In this document: positions 23,802 through 37,038 of the stretch, one piece after another
How the letters are laid out: each line of letters starts with the position of its first letter
Numbering within the stretch: position 1 is the first letter of the stretch
Source of the DNA: Chromobotia macracanthus
Lineage: Eukaryota; Chordata; Actinopteri; Cypriniformes; Botiidae
NCBI GenBank assembly: GCA_036877525.1
Contig: JAZGTH010000035.1
Location: 330,001-394,000, forward strand
Direction: 5' to 3'
Length of the DNA stretch: 64,000 nt
Program-made: the position numbers and the translations under genes
Notes under the pieces: generated by a model
Databases searched by the model: none
The model's input: the letters and a program-made list of their open reading frames with translations, nothing else
Told to the model about the DNA's origin: nothing

Positions 23802-25799
23802 CTGTGTATACACAACACACACATAAATTGGCATATGTGGTTTATGAGTACTCTCTATAGATGTAATGGTTTTAATACTGTGCAAACCCTTTATACTGTT
23901 ATACCCCTAAACCTAACCCTCACAGAAAACTTGGATTTTTTTAATTAACAAAAATCACCATTTTTCACCATCACCATGTTTTTTAATCAGTTTGCTTTAT
24001 GAGGAAATAAGGAAGTGTCCCCATAAACCATGTTTACATTGTTATACATGTCATTATATACATTTGTGTCCTTGTAAACCACATATTCAAACCCCCACAC
24101 ACGAAAGGCTACAGAGCTCATGTTTTTAAAAACACATTGGAGCTGGTCCCAGTGGGCATGAAGATGGGCTTAGCATTACCAGAAACTCAATGATCACAAT
24201 AGATGAACAGGACACATTTGATACGGCTTGGTGTTGACCTATATCAAGATTCCACAGGTATTTAGAATTAATTTAGGATTATGACTGAAATTGACTAATG
24301 GAAAATAGCAATTAGCACAGAAACATACTACTGATATTAAAGACAATTCTTACTACAGTGGCCACATTAGCTTCAGCATCTTAATGTTCTTCACCACTTA
24401 GATACCCAACACCATTACTTAATTGCAGATGTGACTATTTTTGCTTCCTATGGCCTGATGATTATGTGCCTTTGGACATCTTGAATTCACCATTTCCCTT
24501 GGCAAATCTGGATCCGGCCACTGGGCAGGATTCACTGTCACTGGATACTCATGTGGACAGAGTAATTACTGTGGCTCCATACAGCAATCAAATGACTTCA
24601 TTATAACTTCATGTGGGTTTTTGGCTTATAAAGTTGAGACAGTGAAATGGAAATACAGAGAGGGGGATGGGATCAGGATATGATAGTCTGAACTCAAAAC
24701 CTGCACCCTTACAGGCATGTGCACTACCCCTTATGCTACTGCTCAAGTTCTTATAGTATGAGGTTTAATTTGTGGATCTAGTCATGTAATTCTCAGCACT
24801 ACATTTTTACAAAAGGACAAAAAAGTGCAAGGTGCGTCCCTGTGCTTCTTAATGCCAAGGTCTATGTAATTACTAAGGTAATCTATGTGTTTTTTAACAT
24901 GTTGCTATGTGGTTGCTAGCGGTTTTACTTAAAGGCCCAAAAGCACAAAGGCATTTTTCTGCTACATCGTCTATAGGTGAACATCAGTCTAGTCGCTTTG
25001 AAAACTTGTCACACATTTGTTGTCGATAGAAAATCACATAATGAGGCATGCTTCACGTTCGTAGTACAAACAGTGCAAGATGAGGTGTGCACTGAAGTTT
25101 AACAATTAGCTGTTTCACATCCCCTTGAGTACAGTTGCCTTAATGAGTACCAATAATCACAGTAATACTATTAACATTCATTACAGTCTTCAAAAGTGAC
25201 TAAATACACAATTAAAAAGGGAATTTGCTGGGATAAGAGGCCACAAAAAACAAGAGTCATATGTCAAATATCAATTTTAATTAAAAAACCTTAACCTGAG
25301 GCATATTATCTCCCTTCAACAATGCATGCAAATGTCTTGAAGACATTAAAATACTTATTACAACAAATTTTATTTTTTACAATGGCATCTCTTTTCCAAA
25401 CTTCACATTGTTACTTCACACATTTAAAAACAAGCAGTTGAACAGATGTCTGTACCAGCCCGTAAGTGTAAACAGACCTGATGTAAACAAAGCAGAAGTA
25501 TCTTGTAGTCTCAAATGGAAACACAGAATAAAAACCCAAACAGGAAGTGCTCTTTCCACCCTGCTGCTCCACAGAATGAAGCTGAAGTCTGGTCCAGCAG
25601 AAAAATGCTCACTTTAATGAATTTCAGCATTTATGACTCCATTTGACCAGTTATCTGCTTTTATCTTCCTTTAAGCAGAGAAAGAGCTGAGAGCTGAGCT
25701 AGGTGTTTTCGCTGAAATATGCCCTACATTTTAGTGTATATGTTTGTGTGCATCTTTGTGCATTACTTGGAAGCCCTGAACTTCCAGTGTTTGACAACC
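23802..25799. other. Intergenic DNA between PRKAG3 and TTLL4
   Basis: Contains the upstream side of PRKAG3 and the TTLL4 3' untranslated region. A repeat with CCCTAAACCTAACCCTCACAG and GTCCCCATAA motifs spans about 23880-24090. A possible degraded tRNA-derived SINE (box-B-like reverse complement) is near 24660-24745. No confident exon; any first exons of PRKAG3 should lie here. Confidence 0.5.
25369..25374 (-). promoter_or_regulatory. Candidate polyadenylation signal of TTLL4
   Basis: Minus-strand AATAAA about 430 bases beyond the TTLL4 stop codon, the best-placed hexamer for its 3' end. Confidence 0.45.
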
Positions 25800-27442
25800 T
25801 CAAAGCTCATTGTTAGGAGGCAGGCTGTAACTGGCCATGCTGGAGCTGGAGGTGGGACTAGGGCTCAGGCTAACAGTACTTAGCAAGCTCATGTCTGGAA
25901 GACTTGCAGTGACTGACTGAACCTCATGATCAGACAAGTCCTCATCTTCAGCATCAGACCTCTGACTAACCATCACACTAAGGAGAAAGAAGAGAGGCAG
26001 GTCAGATGCATAAGAAACATCCTAAGGTGATGACATGGTTCTAGGTGTATCTACATACCCAGATGTTGTCAGCGAAGATCTGTGTCCATGGTATGACTTA
26101 GAGGACCACTATAAATAAACACAGACGGAAATGTATATAACATTAGTAACTGAATAAAATAATGAAATTAACTTCAAAGACAATTTGAAATCAATTTCTA
26201 ATAAAATAAAATAATGATCTTTCATTAAATCACAACGATTTTCTTCTTAAACTAACTTCTTAAACAATTTTTTTGACCCAACCAAGCTCACACTGGCAGA
26301 AAACATAAATCAAAATTAATTAATAATGATAAAAAAACCTAACAAGCCAACCAAATCCTGATACATCAGCACCCACCCTGCACTGTCCAGCAGAATACTT
26401 TGTTTTAAGCTCATGCTGGTTACTGTGATGCAGTTTTGCTCTTGTCAGTACTTACGCGATGAACCAAGTCTGCAAGGTTACCCAGGTGCACCCTCTTCTC
26501 ACATAAATCCCTCAGCAGATTGATACCTAAACACAGTATAACATGATTCAACCTCAGCAGTTACACAAAGTACAGATAGAGAACACAACATGTACATACA
26601 CAAACACACACACCTGAACTCCTGTTGAGACAGTACTTTTGTTCCCATTGGTGGAGGAGAATGTTGAGGTAGCGTGGTTGCTCAAAGAAACGGAGGTAGC
26701 AAGAGGAAGCGTGAGAGGGAAAAACTCGCTCAAAATCCCCTTTACGACTCAACTCATCCTCGCTCTCTGTCAGAACACGCACATCATCAGCTGTCAGGAC
26801 GTCCAGAATCGTGGCACAGAAGTCCTACAAACACACACACATACTTTATTTACATGTGTAAGAGACTGAGGCCATGCAGTCATCAGCAACCAGTAATTTT
26901 GATGATTTGTGATATTTGGACAATTTTTCCATGTAGCTGTAAAGGTCAATGAATAATAACTGTATACATGATAAATGACAAGATGCATTTGAATACCTGG
27001 TCCATAAAGCGCTGGCTCAGATAAAAGGCTCGCTTTATTTTCTCATCAGTTGAAATATCTGACCTCCATCTCTCTCGGGCTACACCACATAAACTGAAAA
27101 AAGTATTATGAAACGTCAATAAGAGGCAAGTAAAATCATTGAGAAAAAAACCAAAAACAAACAGGGTATATACATATATGAATATAAAGTCCTGTAATGT
27201 TAAAAATCTATTACAATCCAATTAAACCAGTACTTGAGGAACTGACTTGTTTTATTGCGACAGTACAATGTTATACCAGCACTGACCTGCTGGTGGAGCT
27301 GCTGGAATTGGATGGAGCACTGTCTTCTCTAAAAGGTAACACAAAGCCAGCAAGGTTCAGCAGGTCCCGCATCATTTGACCCTTAATGCTGACATCCAGT
27401 GGTGTGTTAGAATGCAGACTAGAGAGAGAGAGCGAGAGCGAG

Positions 27443-27501
<59 letters not shown>

Positions 27502-30500
27502 GACATAGTTTAGAGAACATAGTTTGGTATTAGAGCATTGCCTGATACACAACGCTCTAAATATATTAATATTAATAATATTATTATTGATTATTAATCA
27601 ATATTAATAATGAAAAGGTCGCATTTCATTTTTTTATGAAAATTTTAAAAAATTAAATTTAACTCTAAGAGGCTCTGTAGTTTGAAAATCTACAGTTTAG
27701 AAAGACCACTCTCCAACACTGCTAGTGTTTGGTTTATCCTTCACTGCTACAGCTAAAGTTTAAACTTTAAAACACTGGCTTTAGGTTGTACCTGGGTGAG
27801 ATGTTCACCTCCAGCACCCACGGCTTCAGATTCTCATCCAGCATGATGTCAAAGCCAAACAGCTCATGGCAACTATAGTGAGAACGTACATGCATCTTCA
27901 ACCGGGAGTTCACATACGGCTCTGACCTGCCATGAGACAAATACATGTGTGAACTTGTGCATGCACACACACATACATCAATCAATCACACACAAATGCA
28001 AAGAAAAGCTGCAGAACACTCACGCAATGATGGTTTTGATGACCATATCTTTGATCTTCTCCCAGATTAGAGTGGTGTTGACTCCTTGAGAACCCAGGAA
28101 CTGCCAGAGTGCCTTTAAAGCCCTGCATTAAATAAATTTCAATTAAACAAAGTCTGATTTTCTGACTCTGTCGGTAGCATTAATTTATTACTATCATAAG
28201 ACCAGTCTATTTCATTTATAGTGGTTAAACTGCTTGATGATTATCACAAAAGGTCCATATCTAGGCAGTACAGACCAGCCTCACCCTGAATTCATGAGCA
28301 ATATCTCTATATTCTTACCATTTATGGCCTTGACAGGCCTTATCGTCGCTGTTACTCTGATACTCTGAGTTCTTCTTATTTACACTGTAGTTTGTAAGAT
28401 GCATGAACTTGTTGCTTAGGGTTTTCATAGAAGGGGAGTATCTGTTTTAAATAAAGGACAGAAATAACATCTTTCATTAAATCTAAACAAATCTCGTCTT
28501 ACATCTCATCTTGTTCCCCCAAACATGAAGAAAATTAATGTGTCGTGATGTAAATATACAGATGTTGTCAGTTTTAGTTCAGTTATATTTACTCACTTGC
28601 AGCTTGCAAAACGGACAAGTCCATCGTTAAAGATGTAAACACGGAGAGGGTCATATGAGGTCACGTACACATAGATACGCAGATCAAACTTATTCCCACT
28701 GATGAGGTAGGGCTTGTGAAGATACCTGTGAAAGTTACAAATCAACTCATTTAACAGTTTGAGACACTTTGGGAACCTAAACTCATGAGCAGTAAGAAAG
28801 AGATACATAGCAGTATTAAACCTAAAATTACCCCTTTCAAACGATTTGGTTTTACAAATGAGAAAGTTTCACAGAAAAGGTTGGGGAAATTTACTCCAAA
28901 AATGGTGAATTGAGCTGTAAAGTGAGCAGTCTGCATCCTCAAAATCACTACCACAAGAAGTCAAACATCTTCTAGGATCAACATACTTTTGCACAAGCAG
29001 CGGCCTCTTGCGAGGCATTTGGCTCCACTTGTGGATGACCTGGATGCCGTTTCCACGAGCAGATGCAGGCTAAAAACGAGAAATGGCATCTCATCAGCAC
29101 CAAGAATTTAAGAGAGTAATTTCACAAGGACAATCATGAGGTCTAGTTATTCTGACAGTACCGGCTTGATAATCCATTTCTGCTTGCTGCTTTCATCCTC
29201 CCAGGCCTTCCTCAGTAGCCTGATATCCTGTGGGAGAATGAAGGAGCGTGGGAAGAAGCCAAACTCTTGCTTGCCAAAGCGTGCCTGCATCTTGGACAGG
29301 TTCCTCCACAGGCGGTCCTTCCGTCCGATTTGAAAGGAGCCTGGAAAGTGGTTCAGCTGCCAAACAAAAATGCATACTTGTTAATACTCAGCTGACAGGA
29401 AATATTAAGCAGTTATGGAAGGCATCAATATAATACCAGTAACTTGACAGATCATCTTCCAGGTCATAAAAACACTCACTACTAATAACTGACATTACAG
29501 ATGCTCATCTTTACCTTCTGGAACTCTCTAATGGCTTTGAACCCTGGTGACTTCATATGGTGACCCCAGCAGCCCAACCAATCATGACTCTCTAAAATAA
29601 AAAAATAACAAATGACATCACAGTCTGCAGGCTAAAGCATTATAGTAGCTTACAAACTGTTCATTAGGGTTTACAAACACATTCATTAGGGCTGCTCCCT
29701 AAAAGTCGACCAAACAAATTTTATAATAAATTATTAAAAAGGTTCAGATAGACTCCTTGCTGTTTTTTCTGACACATTCATAATCATTACTTTTGCTGGT
29801 GTCACTACAACGCGCTTTGTGTGTGCACTTGAGTGATTAATTTATATTTTAAACGTTTATTATTAAAATTTTGTATTTCTCCGTAATGTACAATGTGTGT
29901 TGGCAACGTTACATAAAACATTATTTCTCAGCCCTGAAAATGAAATTGATACCCCCCATATGTTTATGATATTAAATTAACCACAAACATATATACACAC
30001 ATATAAACAACTCATTCCAATACAACTACAGTTGTAGATCTCTAACATGTAAGGTGTTGACTTACGCTTGGTAGCCTTAAAGTGTGATCTGGAGATGGTG
30101 TTTTTCACTACATTTGGGGTGACTGCAGTTATCTTCCATTTAAGTTGCTTTATCTGTTCAGGAGGTAACAGCTCCACTATGGAAGATAGAACATACAGAC
30201 TTTTAAACACAAAAATTGGTATTTGACAGTGATGCTAAGCAACAATACTAAAAATGTGATCAAAGACGAGCAGTCAAGCTACTGGTCTGGTAAATGTATG
30301 TGTACCTTTTTCATTGGCAGTGCTGAAGTACAGTGTAGGGGGCATGTGAGGGAAAAGACTGGGCACAAGAGCGGGTCTCTCCACCAGATCCCCCTCCACA
30401 TCAGGACTCATGGGATCTTCGACACTAGAAAACACAAGAAATATTATTTCTTATAAATATTACAATTTAAATATTATTTGAAAGGCATGCATAGAAAACA

Positions 30501-33246
30501 CAAAGTTTCAGCCTGTTTTCAGTAAATACAAATACTCTTCTGCAGATTTTAAAGTCAGCGCAGAAAATGTAAAATGATGATGTAAAAGCTTGAGTCTGGT
30601 TCTGACTATTAATAAAGTCAATCCACATCATGCATACTACATACATCTAATTAAAATAATTTAAAATGATCAGATTAGTTTAGGAGCAAACAGATAAACA
30701 GATTCACAAACCAGTTCTGAAGCATGTTTCTTGATTTCAGACCCTACAATAGTTACTAAGCACATTAGTAGTACGAGTAGTAATAGTACACTAACAGCAC
30801 ACTAGACCAGTGGATATCAATAACTTTTCAGTGTTTTAAGACTCCTTATAAGCTTTCATGATATTTCCAGATTTTCCACCACCATGGGAACCTTGAACTT
30901 TTGTTAAATTTGCATCTAACACCCTTACACAAATACAAAACAATAAATCCAATCAGTATAGACAGGATAATGATATATATCGTTTACATGACTTATATCG
31001 TTTACATAACTTACATGACAGTCATGCAGGACAGTGTCCTGCAGGTTCTTGTTTCAATAGTGTATAACACCAACTTGCAAATATGAGGGTGTGTACTCAA
31101 CATGTGCTCTTACTGTGCCGTAAGTGGTTTGTTCTGGAATGAGACTTGATTTCATTCTTTGGGAATTGATTGGGTCATTGGAAGGTGAAGGAGAAGAAAT
31201 TGCCTATTGGACAGTCAATATTGTCCCACCCTTACGGAGAGACATACACCATCAAGAGATGTAATTTTTGATTTCATGGTGACTTTAAGAAGCATCCTAT
31301 AGAATAGCGAGTTCTTTGAGTGGTAGAATGTTTGAAAGGTAAAAGACTAATTACTTTAATGAAGCTGGCATGGATGTTGTCGAAGAAACCTCGCAATCTG
31401 AGTCATCTGAGGAGACATTCAAGTAACATTACAGAAACAGCCAGTAAATAACAAAAGGTAGTTCTGTAGCCAAAACATAGTTGTTACCATCATCACTGAA
31501 GTAATTTTCCAGCTTCTCTGGAAGCTCCTCCTCATCACCATCTAATAACATATTTTGTCTGAAAGTTAAATGCAAAAAACTGTGACATTTGATATGAGGG
31601 GCACAAAAGTTAGCATTTAAAATAGTGATGCCAAAATCGCAGATTAATTATTCTGTTAAGCAGATTCTTAGTGATTTAATATAAGATTCAAGAACAAAAC
31701 GCAATTTACAATGACAATGTGAAATGCTGGTAATGTTCTGAGTGGTGAACCTGTTTTTCATGTTCACTGAAATGAATTGAATTTATTGATTCACTAAAAT
31801 GTTAAAATACAAAAGTATACAAAATTAAAAAACAAAATCAGTGAAGTACCTGTGCACATACCTTTCAACCTCATGATTTTTTTCTTTAAGTTGTCTGGGA
31901 CAAATACTTGGGTCTACCTGAGAAGCCTGATAGCATTCTTCCTTTGTGAGGTGAACGGCAGATATCTGGTTTGTCACTGTGTAAACAGATGATTGAGGAG
32001 AGACCATATTGTGGCCAGTCACTTCTTGAACAGCACAATCACTTCCCTGTGATTTACCACCAGAGGTAACAGTCAAGGAACAATTATCCATTTGATCAAA
32101 ATTGAGGGCACTGCTGGTCTCCATGGGCACAAAACATGATTCCTTATCTTCATTACTAAGGCAAATGGGCACAGTACAATCTGTGGTTACATCTCCACCT
32201 AATCTGCAGACAAGTTTCATATTGGCTTCGGGTTGCTTGCTAAGACCATTGAGTGTCCTGTGTCTTGCATGCACATTGTTTCTGGAGAGTTTCTGCACAG
32301 CGACTGTGAACTCTGGCTCAGAGCTGATTTTGGACACTCTCTGAGGAGTTTCACCAGTACCGTGCCTCACAGATTTTTTCATGGTGTTCTCATTTCCTTT
32401 GGCGGCTTCCTCTGCTATCTTTTCGAACTGTTGCAAATTATTGGCTGCCTGGCATTGGTTTAAGAGAACATCTGTACATATGTCTTTCAAAGGCACAGTT
32501 GGCTGGATGGGTTTCGGTGCAACACCTTTGAGGCCTTTTGAATACGTTCCATTGCAGCCAGATATGATAGAGGCAGTACAATGTAAGTCACTGGTCTCCT
32601 GTTTGGAGTACAAGGGCATTTTGGCATTGGGAGGCCGCATGACTCCATTGCTATTCTCCTTGAGCTTGCTGCTTGTCCAAGGCAAAGACTGATTAGTGGG
32701 CATGGTTTTCTCAATCACTACAGAGGTCTTTTGAGAGAACAACTTGGGTGGGGAGGGAAAGGCAGGAGAAACAGACCGTTGAGACGAGAAAGCCCTTTTC
32801 CCTAACAGTCCTGACTTTAATCTTAATGAATCAAGGTTGCAGTTGGGTTGAGAGCTGTAAGTAGTTGGATCGTGCTGATGGTGGCTATGCCATGTGGCAG
32901 GAGCAGAGTTAATATGTGGCAAACTCTTACACAGACTGTGCTTACTTACATCACTACTAGCACCATTCAAAGAATAAGCACTTGTGTGGTTGACTCTCAC
33001 AGCAGAGCTGTTTAAAGTCTTAGGCACGTGTGGATAGGCACGTTGTGAGGGAATCCCTGAGACACAATATGGTCGATCATACAGCAGTCTTACATTAGGG
33101 TGAGACAGCGAGTTACCCGAGCCCTTTCTTTCAAAAAAGGAGGACCCTTGTACATTGGGTGAATGGCCTATAACAGATTTGGCTTGAACGATGAGGGCTG
33201 GCCGTACTGCCCCATTTCTCAAGTCTTCAACTCCACTGGAGGCCAT
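25800..33246 (-). CDS. ttll4: Tubulin polyglutamylase TTLL4, complete coding region, 18 coding exons
   Basis: Adds glutamate side chains to tubulin and other proteins (ATP-grasp fold). Exons in transcript order: 33246-31862, 31558-31488, 31406-31355, 30424-30306, 30176-30066, 29591-29515, 29356-29162, 29069-28987, 28725-28597, 28441-28319, 28122-28024, 27926-27792, 27418-27287, 27093-26997, 26824-26614, 26526-26456, 26108-26059, 25977-25800; phases agree, about 1105 residues (human about 1199). The start gives MASSG, like human MASAG; the frame stays open back to the acceptor at 33326. The first 460 residues are low-complexity and divergent. The TTL domain shows KFDLRIYVYVTSYDPLRVY, HLTNYSVNKK, and FGFDIMLDENLKPWVLEVN with the metal-binding Asp/Glu/Asn. 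The C-terminal tail is Ser-rich. No broken exon was seen, so the enzyme should be active. Confidence 0.95.
27419..27497. repeat. GA/CT microsatellite serving as the TTLL4 intron 12 splice tract
   Basis: About 77 bases of nearly pure GA on the plus strand. Read on the minus strand it is a CT tract ending in CTCTCTCTAG directly at the acceptor of the TTLL4 exon 27418-27287 (LHSNTPLDVSIKG), so it is the polypyrimidine tract. Confidence 0.95.
29687..29830. mobile_element. Probable hAT-related fragment
   Basis: Begins TAGGGCTGCTCCCTAAAAGTCGACCAA, a motif I associate with the ends of fish hAT-type elements. No matching right end was seen, so the boundary is a guess. It lies in a TTLL4 intron. Confidence 0.35.
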
Positions 33247-34346
33247 TAATTGCCATCTCACAACTTTCTGGCATGGGCTCGGGGCAAACACATAGGTGAG
33301 GAATTGAAGGGCGGAGGGTCTACAGCTGTAAGATAGAGACATATAATACCAGTAATTAATAAAGAGTTTGTGCTTATTTTAACACATCTGATGTCAACAT
33401 GTAACATACACATGCTTAAAGAACTGACAGGGTTCCCACTCTTTCTGATTGATGAATTTATGAATGTCATTTACATTAACTGGATAAGGATTTTTAGAAT
33501 CTATTTTACAGATATGACTAATAGTACAGAGTACTAGTACAAATAGACTGGATTTACCCTATACAAGCTGTCAAAACAGTACAAACAAAAACAACTTATG
33601 TTCGCTAATAAAATTTCCATGGCTTTAATTTTAATCACTTTTCCAACCTGGACAACCACACTATGGGAATCCTGCAGTGTGGGAACCAAAACGGAAGTGG
33701 AATTGCTAAGTGACCATTGATGAGATGACTGCTATTTTTTTGCATGAACAGTAAATGCTTGAGACTAAAAAGGTACATGCAAGCAGTATGCAAGACTCTG
33801 TTTAGTCTTGTAATGAAATATAAGGGGAATGACTGATAGGCACCAATGAAGTCCAGAAATGTCTTTAATGTATGAAAGTTCTATACACATATATGTTCAT
33901 ATATGTTTATATCAGTCTTAATGCCATTAAACTACCTAACACAAACACATTCCTTCATCAGACAATAAAACACGCTTATCATAATATCTAGTAAATACTT
34001 TAGACTTTGTAGATGGCTGGCATTAAGCTGACAGCATTTTCCCACACTAACAGTGGTTTATTGTGTGGACTGTACTCAAAACCTTGCGAGCTGCCTACCA
34101 AGATATCATTTTGGTCAACATAGGCGTATTTTATGCTGTCTACTTGATTTTGAAATACCGCCGCGGCCAGGCCAGCCGTTAGCCTGTTAGCTTACCACAC
34201 AACGCTCGCTTCATAGTCTGTTAATAACGCATTTTTAGTACAGACAACATAACCAGTGTTCCTCTGTAAGGGCAGGCACGGTTTGTTTAATTGTAACACT
34301 CAGTTAAAGTATAAAGTCCTACGTGTAATTGATTAAAGCGTCTTAC

Positions 34347-34440
34347 CGGTTAGGGATGACTGGGTGATTTCTGCTGTTGCCTCAGAGTGACTCGCGCTCG
34401 AGAAACCCGCCTCGTGCTGTCTGCGTGTCCGACACTCACG
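34347..34440 (-). other. ttll4: TTLL4 untranslated first exon and CpG-rich start region
   Basis: A minus-strand donor (AACCG followed by GTAAGACGC) at 34346-34347 pairs with the acceptor at 33326 ahead of the TTLL4 start-codon exon, whose coding-side boundary is 33325. The stretch is locally CpG-rich (CGCGCTCGAG), unlike its AT-rich surroundings, as expected at a promoter. The upstream limit is approximate. Confidence 0.6.
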
Positions 34441-37038
34441 CTCACTGATGATGTATACAGTCTGTTTCAGCTAGAATAAAAGTGTAATCTGTTCATAAAC
34501 TCTTGACATTTTAAGTTAAATCTTAGCTAACGTTAACAAACGGAATCTTACTGTAAAGTGTTACCAACAAAAGAAGTAAATGCCACTTGTGAGCTTCTAA
34601 TAGGAAACAAATACACTTTGAAGAGGAAACAAATAACTAGTAAGACAATCTGACCTAATTAAGCTATTTCACTTACCTTGTACACATTCACATCCTTTTT
34701 GATTTTGGATTCTACTATACGTACTGAACTAAATTATTTCCCTAGCAAAATGAAGAACAGGTCTAACAGCCATCCAGTCTGAGCTCTCTGACTAAGTTAA
34801 CCCAATATCCCTTCAAGTTACTGAAATCCCTTTTACAGAATGCAGTAACCCAGTATCACCATCTCACATGCACGTAAAATTAAATATACATTGTGACAAA
34901 GCACCAGCAAATTTAAACTCTCAGCTGGTCACCCTTAGACGCACATACTTAGTGAACAATGCAAACAGCGTTGCTAGAGAGCCCATGCTCTGTTAAACTT
35001 ATAGGTCCTGATGGCCTTACATTAAAGTCTGTTTTAGTATGTTTCAGACTGAATTAGAGATGAGGCTGTACTCTTCAACCCTAGCAACCCTCATGAAAAC
35101 ACAATGTTGTGCTGTAAGATGTGGGTTAGATTCTCAGCTGGGTTCGATCAGATCTTTCCTTCAGTTAGCCCCTGACTGACGTGATACTAGATAGTGTTAC
35201 ATTTGCAGAACTTAAGTTGTGGTTACGTCAGCATGGAAAAACAAGTTACCAGTTTGAACTATTCACACCCACAAACTACACAGTATGGCAGTCAGGAATA
35301 TTTGAGAATAAATTAGAAAACAGGCAGACAATTGGGTCTGGTGTATGGCATAAAAACTGATTTAGGTTTTCGTTGGACTGGTTACTGCGTATAAAACCTA
35401 AAAGGTAGAGAAATAGTATTCTAGTATTTGGAAATAACAAATAAAATTAAATTAATTAAATCAATTATAACTGAGATCAGCAAACTTGTGTCAGTGCCCT
35501 AACATTATAGATATAAAATTTGAAAAGAGTTTTCAAATTAAGATAGGAAATTAAAAGAGCAGCTATCTTATGAATACAATTGAATTTGGATTTTGTTTCT
35601 GATTACATATAATTATCAGCACAGGCCCTCATAATCCTGTCAAGCGAACTGCACAGTCATGCAATAGATGTTACAAACACTGTGCTGATAGTTGATCTCT
35701 TTATAATTAAGAATTAAATTAAAGAAACAGAATAGATTGAAACAATTTTACCCCAAATCAATAAGACTCAATGTATCTCTTTTTCTAAAAGGCTGAGTCT
35801 TCGATTAGTCCCTTAATATACAGGCCTACAGGCTACTTTATAAAGCAATATTTTGCTAACACGATATAATTATATACAATATATATGTAAATACATAATG
35901 CTGTTGAGCTTTAAATAAAAACACTTGGTTACTGCTAGAACCATCAGAAAAAAAACTGTCGGAGAAGCACATTTGGTTAATGTAAAAACGTTGAGCATAG
36001 CTACTTTATAACGACTAAAAGTACAGAATTGTAATGCGTTCAAGAGCATCATAAATGAGAAAACAACGCCCCTCTCTGGTCAAACGGTGCAACACTCGAG
36101 GTAAATCACTACGCGTAAAAGTGCAAAGGGTTTTATGTGCTAAATTGTACGGTAAAACAAAATAAATTAGTTTTACCACGCAGGAAATCCTGCTCTTGTC
36201 TCTCTCTGTGTGTGTGTTTCAAAATTTATAATTTTTTATAATTTCACAATTACTGTGTGTGTGTGTTAATTAACCATTAGGCTACCCTGAAGATTCTTCA
36301 GTCTCTCCGAGCTCTTCATTCATGCAGAAAAAACAAAACGCAACACAAGCGCGTGAAATATTGATACATATAGCCGATTAACTGCGCGTGCTCTAACTCA
36401 ATCGATCAATTGACAAAATTGTTCTGCTTACAATTTTACTTAACTGTGTGTTAAGTTTGATATCCCAGAGACTGTACTGTATGTGATGAAATTATGTTGG
36501 GATTAACATTTCATCTAACATTTCAAACTAATAAACTAATAATAAAACTTCTTTGACACAATTAAAATATATTAATAGGCCATTCTCAGCCATTCACAAT
36601 AATAGCGAGTGAAAAAAGTATTTGTCTGGAGTATAATCCGTGAGGCACTTTTCAATGCATAAAAGATAAAAGTAAATATAATGGGTTTTGAAAACATTTG
36701 GCAAAGTCGTGAACGATCATTCGATTACGCGATTTATATGGCAACCCTGTTTTCTCTCTCTCACTCTCTCACTCACTCTCTCTCTCCTTCCCTCCCGTTA
36801 AAGAGCATGTCAGAGCTTGTGGGATGGAGTTTCTGTCGCACATTTCTCTTCATCTGGATGCTGCTCTGAGCACCTTTAATGCAGACAGCCGCATCTCTCC
36901 AAACTTCACAAGAATCATCGTCCAGTCTGTGTCCCATACAAAACTCCAGCGCTCATTATCGGGATAAAGCTTTTGAAAAGTAAGTTTAGCAACACAACCA
37001 AGACAGATCAGCCAAATATACCTTTCAACAGCCAAATC
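34441..37038. other. Divergent intergenic region between TTLL4 and the C13-like gene
   Basis: About 2.6 kb of AT-rich DNA separating two divergently transcribed genes; it must hold both promoters. A CT-rich simple repeat lies at 36751-36796. A frame open from 36973 joins the C13-like start codon in frame but adds 22 polar residues ahead of the signal peptide, so I treat it as untranslated leader. No other gene seen. Confidence 0.6.
36751..36796. repeat. CT-rich simple repeat upstream of the C13-like gene
   Basis: Run of CTCTCTCTCACTCTCTCACT-type sequence ending in a TCCTTCCCTCCC stretch, about 250 bases before the start codon. It may lie in the 5' untranslated region or promoter. Confidence 0.85.

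Noticed and set aside
23609..23860. Plus-strand 83-codon open frame
   Set aside because: Antisense of the first recognised PRKAG3 exon.
24660..24745. Possible tRNA-derived SINE
   Set aside because: Only a weak box-B-like match (GAACTCAAAACC on plus) and no box A, tail or duplication that I could confirm.
32102..32692. Three plus-strand open frames of 76-103 codons
   Set aside because: All lie antisense to the long TTLL4 exon 31862-33246, whose codon phase explains them.
36973..37038. Upstream in-frame start of the C13-like protein
   Set aside because: It would place 22 polar residues before an evident signal peptide; Met at 37039 gives a normal secreted N-terminus.
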